Origin: Triparma columacea
Lineage: Eukaryota > Sar > Bolidophyceae > Parmales > Triparmaceae
Assembly (NCBI GenBank): GCA_030267965.1
Contig: BRYA01000386.1
Coordinates: 1 to 64,000 of the forward strand
Direction: 5' to 3'
DNA: 64,000 bases
Positions 34,029 through 45,289 of the stretch are shown here, piece by piece. Numbering within the stretch: the stretch's first letter is position 1; the number at the start of each line of letters is the position of its first letter. Below the pieces are notes generated by a model. It saw only the letters and a list, made by a program, of their open reading frames with translations, was not told the DNA's origin and ran no database searches. The translations under genes were made by a program, and so were the position numbers.

Positions 34029-36458
34029 CTACAATACTTCAAGAGCTTCCTCGATCTCCATCCATCTCTCTTCGACGTCCCCAAGTTTCTCCTTCAAAGC
34101 ATTCAAGCCTTTCTCCAGCTCCGCAAGCTCGCTCCAGCCCATGCCCTCGTTGGCCGCCTTCCCGTACTCCCCCTCTGCCCTTTCGATTTCTTTTCCCATT
34201 TTTGCCATCCTCTCGTCGAGTTTCTTCCTCTCCCTCTCCATGTTAATTCGTTCCTTCGTGGTGTTATCCTTCTTGACTTCCTTTACGCCCTTCCCCCCAG
34301 CGACCTCCTTCGAGTCCTTCTTCCCCCCCCTCTTACCAGCCTCGGCCTCCAGCTCCCTCTTTGCCATGTACTCGCCGATGTTCCCCTCGAAGCACTTCAC
34401 AACCCCCTCTCCCTCGAAAGCGAAAATCGTCGATACAGATTTGGACAAAAAGTACACGTCGTGAGATACGACGACGACCACCCCCTTGAAATGTTCTATG
34501 AGGTCCTCCACCACACCCATTGTCGTAATATCAAGATCGTTAGAGGGCTCATCGAGGAGGAGCACATTGGGGTTCGTAGCGATGACCTGTAAAAACTGCA
34601 GCCTTCTCCTCTCTCCGCCGCTCAGCCTGCTTATCGGGGTCTGGAACCTAGCCTTCTCAAAGTTGAGGTCCTTCAATAAATTTAGAGGCGTCCGGCCTGC
34701 CTCCCCGCCTCCAGCGCCGTCGTCGACCTCTCGCTTCACAAACTCAAAGAGCGTCATATCTTCGTCCCCCTCTTGGATCTGAAGTCCCCGCTGGTCAAAC
34801 ATTCCAATCTTGACGGTCTCTCCTTTCTTTATCACGCCCTCAAAGTCGGCCTCCCCCATGATGCACCGCAGCAACGTGCTTTTGCCCTCTCCATTCTTCC
34901 CCACTATCGCCACCCGGTCGTTCTTACCGAAAGTATAGCTCAGATCATCTATCAACACGCGCTCCCCAATCTTCGCAGTCAGTCCCTTGAGCTCTAACAC
35001 GTCGTTTCCCAGTCTCCTCCCCTCCCCGCTCTTCAACTCCACTTTACCCCTACTCCCCTCCACGTCCCTCCTCCTGCCCACCTCCCCATTAAGCTTCTCA
35101 AAGTCTTTCTCCCTTGCTCTCTGCTTGGTCTCCCTAGCCTGCGGCTGCTTCCGAATCCACTCCAGTTCCCCTCTTAGCTTGTTCTTCAAGCTCCGCAAAT
35201 CCTTGGCATCCCTCTCTATCCTCGTAGCCTTCTCATTCAAGTAATACCCGAAAGCCCCCCCCCCCACGCTGTCAGACCTGCCGCCCTGGAACTTGTACCT
35301 GTAAAGTTCCCCCATCTCCAGCTCCATGACCTCGTCGGCAAGCGTGTCTAGGAAGTCACGGTCGTGGGTGACGCAGAGAACGGCAGTGTCACCGAGGGTG
35401 CGCTTGTCGAGGACGTTCTTGAGGTAGTTTATGCCGGAGATGTCGAGGTGGTTTGTAGGCTCGTCTAATACTAGAAGGTCGGCACTCTCGATGATGCCCC
35501 GAGCTGCGATGAAAACACGATGAGGGAAGCGAAGCGTCAGCAATTTGATTGTATTGTAACTTAGCATCCTCATCGCAACATAATTTTGCGTCTCCTTTAT
35601 TCTCACCTAAGCTCGCCCTCTTCCTTTCCCCCCCGCTAAGCCCCTCAAGTTTCTCCCCAATCAGCCCCCCCAAACCAAGCTCTTCAATAACCCTCTCCCC
35701 GAGTCTGAGGGTATCCCAAGCCCCCATTACATCCATGTGCTGATGTGCAGCAGTGTCAACCGAGCCACCCGAAAGCTGAGCGGCACGATAACGACGACAA
35801 GCTGAACCGACTAAACCTCCTCCTCCGTAAACCTCTGTGGTGTGGGGGGGAGGGGGGAGGGGGTTTATTAAGTGTTAATTGCCTCTCCTTTCTAATTCTA
35901 GTCGAACGGGGCATTCTCACCGTCGAGAACCGTAACCACGGACGGTTCCGAAGCTGGATCTTGAGGAACGTAAGTAATCTTAGTGTCCCTAGGCATCTGC
36001 AAACCTTGTTCGGTCGCATCACAGAGGGAACGGAGTAGGGTGGATTTACCACAACCGTTGTCCCCTACGAGGAACACGCGATCGCCCTTGGAGATTGAGA
36101 AGGATATGTCCTTGTATTGGTAGGTTTGTGAGTCGTAGGTATGGGAAAGAGAGGTGGCTACTAGAACCTGCTCTGCTGTCGGGGTGGAGAAGAGCTATGA
36201 TTTGGGAGATAAAGAGGGGATGAGGGTTAAACTCAAATGTCAAGGGAATTAAGGTACTGATTTACGTACCTGAGTTGTTTTAAACGAGCGAAAGTATCGT
36301 CTAGGTTGGAAATTGATGTTTTGTCGAGGGGGAGTCGCAGAGTGATGTCGGAAAATTCCATTCATTTCAAGATTGAAGCAACTAACGGGAAGCATCATTA
36401 GACTTAGAATGATATATAGGGTCCCTATTGCATGAAATGTGCTTGGAGTGGATATCAT
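34029..36458 (-). CDS. ABC-F type ATPase with two ABC domains, probably organelle-targeted
   Basis: Soluble tandem ABC ATPase of the ABC-F (Uup/EttA-like) family, which acts on ribosomes. Exons 36458-36270, 36194-35921, 35834-35607 and 35503-34029 give 721 residues in frame. Residues 1-27 are a hydrophobic leader followed by an Arg/Ser-rich segment, suggesting plastid import. The first ABC domain has Walker A G-D-N-G-C-G-K-S-T, signature L-S-G-G-E and Walker B L-L-V-L-D-E-P-T-N. The second has G-K-N-G-E-G-K-S-T, L-S-G-G-E and L-L-L-D-E-P-S-N-D-L-D. There are no membrane segments after the leader. The C-terminus is a charged coiled coil as in Uup/YheS. All motifs look intact. Confidence 0.88.
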
Positions 36459-36599
36459 TGTTGTAATTCACCTCAGGAGAAATGTTTAGATTCCTGCTGT
36501 GCTCTGGGTTTTCTTCGATTTCATCTTCGATTTCTTCTTCGATTTCACAAATCCTGATAACAAACCAATGCGCATAATTTCCAAACAAACATCTGTACG

Positions 36600-38452
36600 T
36601 CAGTCCCCCTTAAATTGCCCGCTTACGGTGCCTATAGCCTGCTCCCTTTTCCTGTTAAGTTCCTCCACCGCCATTTCCCTCTTTGCGTTAAGTTCCTTCG
36701 CCAGCGCCGCCCTCTTCCTGTCCATCTCCAACAGAGACTGTTCCCTATCCCTCATAAGAAGCTCTACGAAGTCCCTATATTTACCCCACGAGAACCCGTC
36801 CATAGTAACCTGTCCCTCCCCCCCAATCTCTTCCTCCTTCTCCTCCTCTTCTTCTCTCCCTCCCCCCATACACCATCCTCCCCCAACGTCCTTGAAGTAC
36901 TTACCCGCAGTTCTAGTGTGACCGTGTCTCATGAATATCCTCCTCAACTGCTCGTCTGACCTTCCCATGTTTATTAGAGTACGGGCTATGAATCCAAAAC
37001 TTATGGTTATGAACGTCCAGAATGCTCCAAGGGACTCCATTAGATCTAGGATGGAGAAGTAGGATAGGTCTTCGGTGTGTGCAAAGAACTGTTTGGGAGG
37101 GGGGGGGAGGAGGGGGGGGGGGTTAATATTTAGGCGTTACAGCGAAAACCGAAGCGTAACAACAGGAGCTTCAACAGACACCAGAAAGATATATATATAT
37201 AAACACTCACCTCCTCCCTTATGTAAATCTTGATGTGTTCCTCCCCCTCAAGTTTGTTCCTGGTCCTCGGGTAAAACCTCGAGAACTGCGCCCATTTCTT
37301 CTTCGTCGTAATAAGTTTCCAGTCGTTTTTTTCCGCATTAACCGGTGTGAAGAAAACTTCCACCCCCAGCCACTTGTCCTGTTCTAAGTTAAGGTATACA
37401 ATATCCCTCCAGATATCCTCCTCCCCCCACCCTAATTTACCCCTCCAGCTAAGTCCGACTTCAATTTCCTTCCCCATAACCTCTTCCATTTCCTCCGCAG
37501 TCGCGCATACCAGTCCCTCTAATTCCCCGTACTCCTCGCACGGTGTAAGCACAGCGTCAACATAAAAGAACTGTTTACTACTATACTCCCCATTCATAGT
37601 AGGACCCTCAAACCCCACATCCCCATCCCCTCCTTTATCATGCTTCCAATCAGGGTCAGGACAACGGCCTGATCTAACACCGAGCACGACACCGGAGTGG
37701 ACGATGGGGTTACCGATGGAACAGGGGACGGTGGGGATTTTGTACTTTAAACGAGGGTTTGAGGGACTTGTGTCTCCGTAGAATACCGCCCTCTGAGAGG
37801 GAGGGGATTATGGGGGGTGGGGATGGAGGGGATGGGGGGGTGTTTGAGGTGTGCTCTCTTATCTATCTAATCTCTCTCCACCAAAACTAACCTGTTGAAA
37901 AGTCCATCTAAAGTACTTCTCATCCTCCCAAACCTCCCCATCCTTAACAACAAAAGCCCCGAAACCAGGTAACAAATCCCTACCCTCAGTTGGTCGACCT
38001 GTTTCCTTACTAACAGTAACACTTAAACCGAAAAATGAGTTGTAGAAATCACGGAGATTATGCAAACATACTAAGGATAATGTTAGGAGAGCAAAGAGGG
38101 TTAATATACCACCGGGGGCGGAACGCTGGGAACGGACTGGCATCTCGTAACTGAAAGCATCCTGAAGGTATTTAATTAGAGGTGGGACGGTTGTGTGTGG
38201 GGGGGGGGTTAGGGTTTTCTTAACACTTGGTGTTCGTGCGTTTATAACGTTTTCACCCCCCACCCATAACATCACACCCCCACATCCTCGCCTTTCTCCC
38301 CCGAAACTCACTACGTGTTCGAGTCCTCTTTCAATAATACCTTTCTCCCCTCTTAGTTTTATTGAGGTTGCGGACTGGCGGAACATTGAGTTCCTCCTCT
38401 CTTGCGTTGCAGGGTGAGGGGAAGTGGAAGGGAGGATGGGGGTCGTCTTCAT
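36600..38452 (-). CDS. Two-TM protein of unknown function, 543 aa
   Basis: Exons 38452-37892, 37792-37211 and 37088-36600 join in frame. A membrane helix lies near residues 125-150 (G-G-I-L-T-L-F-A-L-L). A Trp/Cys-containing probably lumenal domain follows (V-P-C-S-I-G-N-P-I-V, then F-F-T-P-V-N). A second hydrophobic segment lies near 405-430 (A-F-W-T-F-I-T-I-S-F-G). The C-terminus is a Glu/Lys/Arg coiled coil. The topology loosely recalls ERGIC/Erv41-46 secretory proteins, but I see no diagnostic motif and make no assignment. The stop at 36600 is preferred because a further intron would be only about 34 nt. The N-terminal 90 residues are the least certain part. Confidence 0.65.
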
Positions 38453-40335
38453 TAGGAAGGCGGAATCTTGAAGGGAAGAGAAAGGGAAGTAGGGGAAGAG
38501 GGGAAGGAAGAAGGTAGATAGGTTAGGGGAAAGAGAGGAGGTGGGAGGGATAAAGGGACTGCGCTTGGGATCCCAAATTAAAGGGGCAACAGATTTATCT
38601 CAAAGAAACTCCTTCGGGTTTTGGTAACTTTCGGGTCGAGGTCGAAATTGAGGCTGAAATCATTCCCTCAATCTGTGCCTCAAACTCCTGTATTCGAAAG
38701 TCTTCTAAATGATGCTACGTGTGCATGTGTATATTATAACCCTATGTGTATGCATGTATTGTCATATAGGTGTATTATCCTTTGAATCAGGATTAAAGAT
38801 GCCATATGGTCGATTCCAATCTCCAAACATGTGTCATTATAACCCTAATATGCCTCATAATATGCTATCCTCCCTCTCCTCCCACACACACACACACATT
38901 CAACGATGCAGGTAAGGAAGGATGAAAGGAGAGGTATCACGAACTTTTTTGAGACCTGAATGTTGAATGTTGTTTGTTCCAATGATGTAAATATACCACA
39001 AGTACATCTGGTATATGATATGCGACGTGCATTTCGGAGACACGCGCAATGATTCAACGCCAGCAGGTGAAATGGCTGCCAAACGGCCATACTGAGGAAC
39101 AAACACATGACAACAACATAACTTCACACTGTACCTTCCTGTTTCCTTTCAAAGAGTCACCTAACACCCATGTTCAATCGCACTCGACATCCGCCCCCTC
39201 CCTCCTCCACCCCTTAGGATTAGAACAATTACGCCAACAACTACATATACACGTATACCAACACATGCATCGACACGTACATCAACACAAATATATTCAC
39301 AAAAACCAACACAAGACAATGAAGACAATGAAGAGAATGAGCTATACAGGTGAGTAATAGAAAGGAGGGGTTAGGTCCAAAGTTAGGGACAAAAGAAAAT
39401 GGGGGGGGATAGAAAGGACAAAAAGAAAGGACAAAAAGAAGCAGGGGAGGGGAGGGTGTTGTTGTTGTTTTCCAATGATGGAGATAGCCCACAATGATAA
39501 ATTTAGTATGATATGCGACGTGCATTTCGGAGACACGCGCAATGATATAACGCCAGCAATCCCTAAATGGCTGCCAAACAACTATCCTGAGGAACAATAA
39601 CATGACAACAACAAGCTGTTATTATTTCACACTGTACCTTCCTGTCGAAGAGTCACCTAACACACATCTTCAATCGCACTCGACATCCGCCCTCTTCCTT
39701 CCCCCCTCCTCTCCCCCCTCACACACACTTTTGACGATGCAGGTAAGGAAGGAAGGAAGGAAGGAGTGGTATTGCAAAGATGTTTGAGATGTTGAATGTT
39801 GTTTGTTCCAAGGATGTAAATATACCACGGTCACACTCTATATGATATGCGACGTGCATTTCGGAGACACGCGCAATGATATAACGCCAGCAAAGACTAA
39901 ATGGCTGCCAAACGACCATACTGAGGAACAATACACGACAAATACGCTCTTGAAAAATACGGGAACAAACTCACGGCAAATGACGAATAATCTAACACGC
40001 CATCTCCTCGCATCTCACCGCTCCCCACGATGACGCAGGTAAGATGTAAAGAAGTGGGTTTGCGTGATTTCGTTTTCTCGCTGTTTGTTTTTGTTTGTTC
40101 CGATGAAGAGATAACCCACAAAGTACTTGACCTTATGATATGCGACGTGCATTTCGGAGACACGCGCAATGATATAGCGCCAGCAACTCTTAAATGGCTG
40201 CCAAACAACTATCCTGAGGAACAAACAACAACAACAACAACAACAACAAAACCATACAACTCTAATACTACAATATTAAACACTCCCACTGCACAATCAC
40301 AACCCACTCAACCCCCCCCCCCCCCACTCCCCCAG
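38453..40335. other. 1.9-kb intergenic repeat region
   Basis: No gene is supported. It contains four degenerate copies of a repeat listed separately, a (CA)n tract near 38884-38898, a CAACAA tract near 40227-40250 and a poly-C run near 40310-40326. Short open frames on both strands are all inside the repeats. One or more 5' exons of the gene entering at 40336 must lie somewhere here, but I could not identify them. Confidence 0.5.
38905..40225. repeat. Four-copy dispersed-tandem repeat with an invariant 40-nt core
   Basis: Cores lie at 39014-39053, 39507-39546, 39841-39880 and 40134-40173 (spacing 493, 334 and 293 bp), and all 40 bases are identical. Flanks diverge and contain indels. Shared flank blocks are GTTTGTTCC some 60-80 bp before each core and AAATGGCTGCCAAAC plus CTGAGGAACAA just after. 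Copies 1 and 2 also share about 90 bp more (CACTGTACCTTCCTGT, then TCGCACTCGACATCCGCC). The core can fold as GCG-A-CGTG pairing with CACG-CGC around an 11-nt loop. In one frame, copies 2 to 4 read M-I-C-D-V-H-F-G-D-T-R-N-D. Confidence 0.85.
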
Positions 40336-41527
40336 CGTCCCCGAGGGTTACGAATTATTTGACTACGCCAACGCCGAGTACTCCGACCAGGGTGACCTTG
40401 ATACATTCCCCTCAAACTCTGATAAGACAGAGTTGGAAATCGAGGAAATGAGGGAGGAAAGAAGGCGTAAGAACGACGAGTTCCAGTTCGAGACTTTTTA
40501 TAAGGACTTCGTAGGAGAGGAGGAAGAATGGAGAGGGGAATGGACAAGGTACGAAACTACAACTTTCCTACCAAACGAGGCCGCACCGCAAGGTGGAATG
40601 CCCCAACTTGTGAAACCAATTAGGTCGACAAAGGCAATAACAACCGCCCTCAGAACCAACCCTTCTGGTGATAAATCCACAACTCATGACTACATAACAC
40701 AATCCGAGTACCACATAACAGACGAGTCAGCCGATACCTCCCTCCGCACCACAGTAACCCGCGATCCATCAACAAACTTCGGTGCGAACGAGCCCGAGAA
40801 ATGCACGGAGATAACAAGACAAGTTAATGAAAAGCACTACGCACCTAGGAAAATGAGGAGAGAGGACTTCAGAGGACCGCAAGGGAACATGTGCGTCGGG
40901 AACGCTTATACTACAGCGTACGCGGTTAACAATATCAAAGGCGGTAGTGGTAAACCCACTTTGGAAGAGGGGGAGGAAGGGAGGAATAATGATAAAGGGC
41001 CGTTTTCAGAACTTTATATGGAGCTTGGAATAAGGTACGGTGAAATCAGATTCCGGTTGAAACTAGACTACTCCACAAAGAGATCCACCGGTATCAAGGG
41101 TTGGGGTGTCTTAGGTTCACGTAAGGACGATCGTCTTTGGTTGGTAGCAGTGACAGTTTGTAGGGAGAGGTTAGGTAAATGGCCGACTCAGAAAGAGAAA
41201 GCATTCAAGGGACCTAAAGGTGCACCGGGGGGACTCTTCGATCAACCTAAAGTTGGGCTTGATAGACGGGATAAATACATGCAACTAGACCTCGAGGGTT
41301 ACGCGAGTACGTTATTCCCGTTTGTTATTAACCAGGATTCTAAAGATGAAGGGGGGTGGGTTGTTTCTCTCGATTGGACTCCCGGGAAAATGAGGTACCA
41401 AGCGGACAGGAAGTTCCTGGGGGGGGAGAACGTTAAGGGATTGAGGACGCTGGAATTGAGCGAAGTTAAAGCGGAACAGGCGGAGGAATACAGACCGAGG
41501 GGAGGACCGGAGGATATGAGACAGTGA
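40336..41527 (+). CDS. Hypothetical protein, 5' incomplete (last exon, about 397 aa)
   Basis: An open frame begins after a CCCCCAG acceptor at 40335 and needs two bases from an upstream exon that I could not find. An internal ATG at 40433 could serve if the upstream part is not translated. The sequence has an acidic/charged N-terminal stretch (G-Y-E-L-F-D-Y-A-N). A Trp-rich segment follows (W-R-G-E-W-T-R-Y), then a beta-rich second half (L-Y-M-E-L-G-I-R-Y-G-E, L-W-L-V-A-V-T-V-C). No family is recognised and there are no membrane segments. Confidence 0.6.
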
Positions 41528-41637
41528 AGGGGAGGAGTAAGAATCTATGGAAGCTTAGCGAACAATATGATGAAACAGAAGGAGGTATACTGACCGAGGG
41601 GAGGACCGGAGGACATGCGACAGTGAAGGGAGGGGAG
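41484..41637 (+). repeat. Direct repeat over the stop codon, about 100-bp spacing
   Basis: A block around GACCGAGGGGAGGACCGGAG is present near 41491-41510 and again near 41592-41611. It continues as a near-identical ATGxGACAGTGAAGG. The first copy contains the stop codon (TGA at 41525-41527) of the upstream gene; the second is downstream in the 3' region. Confidence 0.8.
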
Positions 41638-41811
41638 AGGGGGGAAAGTTTCGGTAGTGATGATTTGCTTAAGTTTGATGCTACGAAAAGAAAACTAAAC
41701 ACAGAACTTTCTTTTTCTTAGAAACTACGAAATATATATTGCAAAGGGACTTACGACAGAATTTGCGACCAAGGCAGCCGCCCTCATGTGCCATAACATT
41801 GGGCGTGAGGG

Positions 41812-43302
41812 TTAGGGCAAAATACCATGAATATGAGCAAGGTGAAAATTGATGTGGCTTCTCTGCTTCGCTTTATATTCACACCCTTCTTGCGGGCATG
41901 TATGCCAAGTTACGCCAATGTCGTGAATTTGAGCAAGGTGGGTCTTGATGTTGCTTCTCTGCTTCGTCTTAAATTTACACCCCTCTTGCGAGCATGTATG
42001 CCATGTTACGCCAATATCGTGAATATCAGCAAGGTGGTCCTTGATGCTGCCTCTGTGCTTCGCCTTATACTTACATCCCTTTTGCGGGCATGAATGCCAA
42101 GTTACGCCAATATCATGAATATGAGCAAGGTGGGACTTAATATTGCTTCTCTGCTTCGCCTTATATTGACACCCCTCTTGCGGGCATGAATGCCAGGTTA
42201 CACCAATATCGTGAATATCTGCAAGGTGGATATTGATGTGGCTTCTCCCCTTCGCCTTGAATTCACAACCCTCTTGCGGGCATCTATGCCAGGTTACACC
42301 AATGTCGTGAATATCAGCAAGGTGCTGCTTGATGCTGCCTCTCTCCTTCGCCTTATATTCACACCCCTCTTGCGGGCATGTGTGCCAAGTTACGCCAATA
42401 TCGTGAATTTGAGCAAGGTGTAACTTGATGCTGCCTCTCTCTTTCGCCTTATATTCACACCCCTCTTGCGGGCATGTGTGCCATGTTACGCCAATATCGT
42501 GAATATGAGCAAGGTGTAACTTGATGCTGTCTTTTTTCTTCGCCTTATATTCACACCCTTCTTGCGGGCATGTATGCCATGTTACGCCAATATCGTGAAC
42601 ATTAGCAAGGTGGGTCTTGATGCCGTCTCTCTCCTTCGCCTTATATTCACACCCTTCTTGCGGGCATGTATGCCAAGTTACGCCAATATCGTGAAAATAA
42701 GCAAGGTGTCTCTTGAGGTTGGATCTCTGCTTCGCCTTGTATTCACATCCTACTTGTGGGCATGTATGCCATGTTACGCCAATATCGTGAATTTGAGCAA
42801 GGTGGTCCTTAATCCTGCCTCTCTGCTTCGCCCTATATTCACACCCTTCTTGCGGGCATGGAAGCCAGGTTACGCCAATATCGTGAGCATGAGCAAGGTG
42901 TGACTTGATATGGCCTCTCTCCTTCGCCTTATATTCACACCCTTCTTGCGGGCAGCGGTAAGGCCTCTCAGCTTTCTTTTCCTTGTCGTACTCATACATC
43001 CTCGCAGCCACCTGTCCATTCACCCCCATCACTTCTACGCCTCTGCTCTTAGTCTTCCCTTCAGCAACAACTGCCACCTCCCCATCACATGGTTGGCAAA
43101 CAAGCAGATCATGCTGTACCACGTTACTATCTTCAACCATCTCCCCGTTTCCCGCTTCCTTGATACCGTTCACTGTCGTTGTACCCTTGTTGTGTCCTTG
43201 AAACCCAGGAAGGATTCCTGGTTGTGGCGATGTAAATTCTTCCACCTTGAATTCATCTATTGTGGTGGTATTTGGCGCAAACATGTCCATATCTGACGCC
43301 AT
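41812..43302 (-). CDS. C2H2 zinc-finger protein with 12 regular fingers
   Basis: Probable nucleic-acid-binding protein of 496 residues in a single exon. After a 105-residue N-terminus come twelve fingers with a strict 32-residue period. Each reads C-P-Q-E-G-C, 12 residues, H-L-A-x-x-H, i.e. C-x4-C-x12-H-x4-H. The linker between fingers is H-D-I-G-V-T-W-H, not the usual T-G-E-K-P. Finger 1 is preceded by R-P-Y-R. The eleventh begins C-S-Q and the last is followed at once by the stop. Zinc ligands are intact in all twelve. The start used is the ATG at 43302; a GTG at 43317 is in frame but not credible. The Trp-containing linker is unusual. Confidence 0.85.
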   Translation of the reverse strand: MASDMDMFAPNTTTIDEFKVEEFTSPQPGILPGFQGHNKGTTTVNGIKEAGNGEMVEDSNVVQHDLLVCQPCDGEVAVVAEGKTKSRGVEVMGVNGQVAARMYEYDKEKKAERPYRCPQEGCEYKAKERGHIKSHLAHAHDIGVTWLPCPQEGCEYRAKQRGRIKDHLAQIHDIGVTWHTCPQVGCEYKAKQRSNLKRHLAYFHDIGVTWHTCPQEGCEYKAKERDGIKTHLANVHDIGVTWHTCPQEGCEYKAKKKDSIKLHLAHIHDIGVTWHTCPQEGCEYKAKERGSIKLHLAQIHDIGVTWHTCPQEGCEYKAKERGSIKQHLADIHDIGVTWHRCPQEGCEFKAKGRSHINIHLADIHDIGVTWHSCPQEGCQYKAKQRSNIKSHLAHIHDIGVTWHSCPQKGCKYKAKHRGSIKDHLADIHDIGVTWHTCSQEGCKFKTKQRSNIKTHLAQIHDIGVTWHTCPQEGCEYKAKQRSHINFHLAHIHGILP

Positions 43303-43731
43303 ACTCTCACTGAACACCGATATGCAGCTTTATTGAATGCTTCCAGTAACAGGTAGAAATGCTTTTTGATACGAAGGCTCTACCTGGTATTGAAAAAGAA
43401 ATGAAAAAGAAGTCCCACAATTTGAATGCCGGGGACAGCCACGTCGTAATTAAGTTATAGTTAAATTCGTTGCGATCATGAGCGCATGGTCCGGCGACGA
43501 GTGCTTCGTTGACCAAGTTTTTGGCAACGGATTTGAAGACTTCGTGACCCAAAAGACCCATGACCACAATTAACCCAATATATTCTACGTAACCCTGAAG
43601 TAATTTGTAAATAAGAGGGATATCTTTAAAGTAAGGGGAACCGACTTTTCGAACAAGTTTTAATTACACAAGTAAATTAAATTCTGCACAACATAGCATG
43701 TAAATTCAAACAGGTAACACACCCACCGCCC
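43303..43731. other. Intergenic, no gene supported
   Basis: A leftward open frame at 43567-43307 (86 codons) contains H-E-V-F-K-S-V-A-K-N-L. It has no family match or convincing splice partner and may be a gene remnant. The rest is AT-richer spacer. Confidence 0.4.
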
Positions 43732-44952
43732 CTAATTCCCCTCCCCCACAACCCCGTTCCATTCGTCTCCCCCCCTTCTCAATTTCTCCAGTCCTCTCTT
43801 GACAAGTCTCCTCGCGTATTCCCCGCTAAGTTCCATGACTTTCCCTACCTCCATGTAAGTCCTTTCCTCCCCTCCCCTCCCTTCCTCGACCTCCCTGTCG
43901 ACTACAACCCTTCCCCCAAGTCCAAACCTTAGCTCGACCGCCGTCCTTTCATCTTCGCTAAGTAGTACCTCCATCCCTTCCTGAACTCCCCCTTCCCCCC
44001 TCCCCCCCTCCCCCCCTTCCGTCCATTCCCCCCCCCCGTGGTATCCAGCGTCGAACTCAACGTACCCCCCCTTCCTCCTAATAACCCCCAAAACGTCCCT
44101 AACCTTACCCTCCCCCATACCCGTCTCCATTGCGAGCTTCTTAGCGTCCTCATAGTCATCCCACCCCCCCCCCTTCACCTTTAAAATCTTCCTAACCGCC
44201 CCAGACACGTGGTAAGGGACGCGCACCAGGTCCTCCTTCTCAGCCAGCGCCCTAAGCACGCTAGCCCTAACCCAGTACCCCGCGTACGTGGCGAAGGACG
44301 CACCTCGGGAATCTGTAGGGTCGTACTTGTCTATGGCACGGAGCAAACCTAAACAACCCTCCTGAATAAGGTCGGACCGAGTCAACGACAACAGGTTGTT
44401 GCGACGCTTTGAGAGAGTCTGGGTCACGTAGAACTCAACGAGACGGAGATTGTGGGAGGCTAACCTGTCGCGGGAACGGGAACCGAGGGTTATTAAAGTC
44501 TCTAAGTCAGAGGACGTGTAATCTGACGTTCCTAATACCTCCAAACACTCCGAGTGTGAGGGTGAGGATTTAACGGCCTCCAGGAAGGCCTTGCTCTGCA
44601 TTATCGTGAGCTTCGTTGTAGCGTAGGTTTGGGTTGGTAGACGGGAGGAGGATGTTTGTGGGGATGAGGTGTGTGATGATGACCCTAACCCTGACTGTAT
44701 TATTTTTGTTCTGGTTGATTTTAAAGCGTTCATTAAATGTACATTGCGGAGGTTACCGAGGGTCTCGAAGTTAGTAAGTAATGGAGGGTATTGAGTTGAT
44801 GTGGGTTGAGATAATGAGGTCTGTGCTGGGGTGGCGGAGAAAGTTGTGAAGGAGGAGAGTTTCTTGAGATCTATGATTGGATTTAGGAGATTAGAGGGGA
44901 TGAGGAAGGGACTTATTGATGGTAGGAGAAGCAGAAGTAGGTATACTCTCAT
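43732..44952 (-). CDS. Plastid RNA polymerase sigma-70 factor
   Basis: Directs the plastid-encoded RNA polymerase to promoters. Single exon, 406 residues. The N-terminus (M-R-V-Y-L-L-L-L-L-L-P-S) is a signal peptide followed by a Ser/Thr-rich transit-like region. Region 2 is clear: L-V-E-F-Y-V, D-L-I-Q-E-G-C-L-G-L-L-R-A-I-D-K-Y-D, then F-A-T-Y-A-G-Y-W-V-R-A. Region 3 follows, and region 4 starts at L-S-E-D-E-R-T-A-V-E-L-R-F-G-L with a helix-turn-helix ending L-R-R-G. A Gly/Glu-rich low-complexity insert splits regions 3 and 4. The neighbouring gene is another sigma factor in the opposite direction. Confidence 0.9.
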   Translation of the reverse strand: MRVYLLLLLLPSISPFLIPSNLLNPIIDLKKLSSFTTFSATPAQTSLSQPTSTQYPPLLTNFETLGNLRNVHLMNALKSTRTKIIQSGLGSSSHTSSPQTSSSRLPTQTYATTKLTIMQSKAFLEAVKSSPSHSECLEVLGTSDYTSSDLETLITLGSRSRDRLASHNLRLVEFYVTQTLSKRRNNLLSLTRSDLIQEGCLGLLRAIDKYDPTDSRGASFATYAGYWVRASVLRALAEKEDLVRVPYHVSGAVRKILKVKGGGWDDYEDAKKLAMETGMGEGKVRDVLGVIRRKGGYVEFDAGYHGGGEWTEGGEGGRGEGGVQEGMEVLLSEDERTAVELRFGLGGRVVVDREVEEGRGGEERTYMEVGKVMELSGEYARRLVKRGLEKLRRGGDEWNGVVGEGN

Positions 44953-45289
44953 ATTAGTGTCAGTGGGGTTGTGTAGATTGGCTATAAATGAATTGCTTTG
45001 TTTTGGGCAAAAATGATGAGCTGGACGTGGGTGGGGAGCTTTGGAGCGGAGCTGGAGACTTTGTGTGAGCTGGGGGAGTTCACCCCATCATCTCAAGCTC
45101 ACTCGGGTTTATGACGTAAATAATTGTCAGAATGTGACCGTATGAGCTTTTCCCAACTTGTATTTAAAAACCGTTACTTATTTCGCGGTATTTCAATCCC
45201 TGGGCCCATATAGGTTACAAAAGGAATCTGACTCATCCACTGCCCTCTGTTCGGGAAAAGTGGGTCTCCAAAAATAATTATCTCAAAAA
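44953..45289. promoter_or_regulatory. Shared promoter region of two divergent sigma factor genes
   Basis: 337 bp lie between the two start codons. A TATTTAAAAA stretch at 45161-45170 lies 120 bp before the rightward ATG and could be TATA-like. The part next to the leftward gene is G-rich (GGAGCGGAGCTGGAG). The assignment rests on position. Confidence 0.45.

Noticed and set aside
36382..36588. Extra C-terminal exon for the two-TM gene at 36600
   Set aside because: The intron would be about 34 nt, too short, and the sequence is an E-I-E-E-E repeat overlapping the 5' region of the ABC-F gene.
38905..40225. Leftward repeated ORFs containing R-Y-I-I-A-R-V-S-E-M-H
   Set aside because: They are the reverse strand of the four-copy repeat, are not spliceable into a consistent gene, and copy 1 shifts frame.
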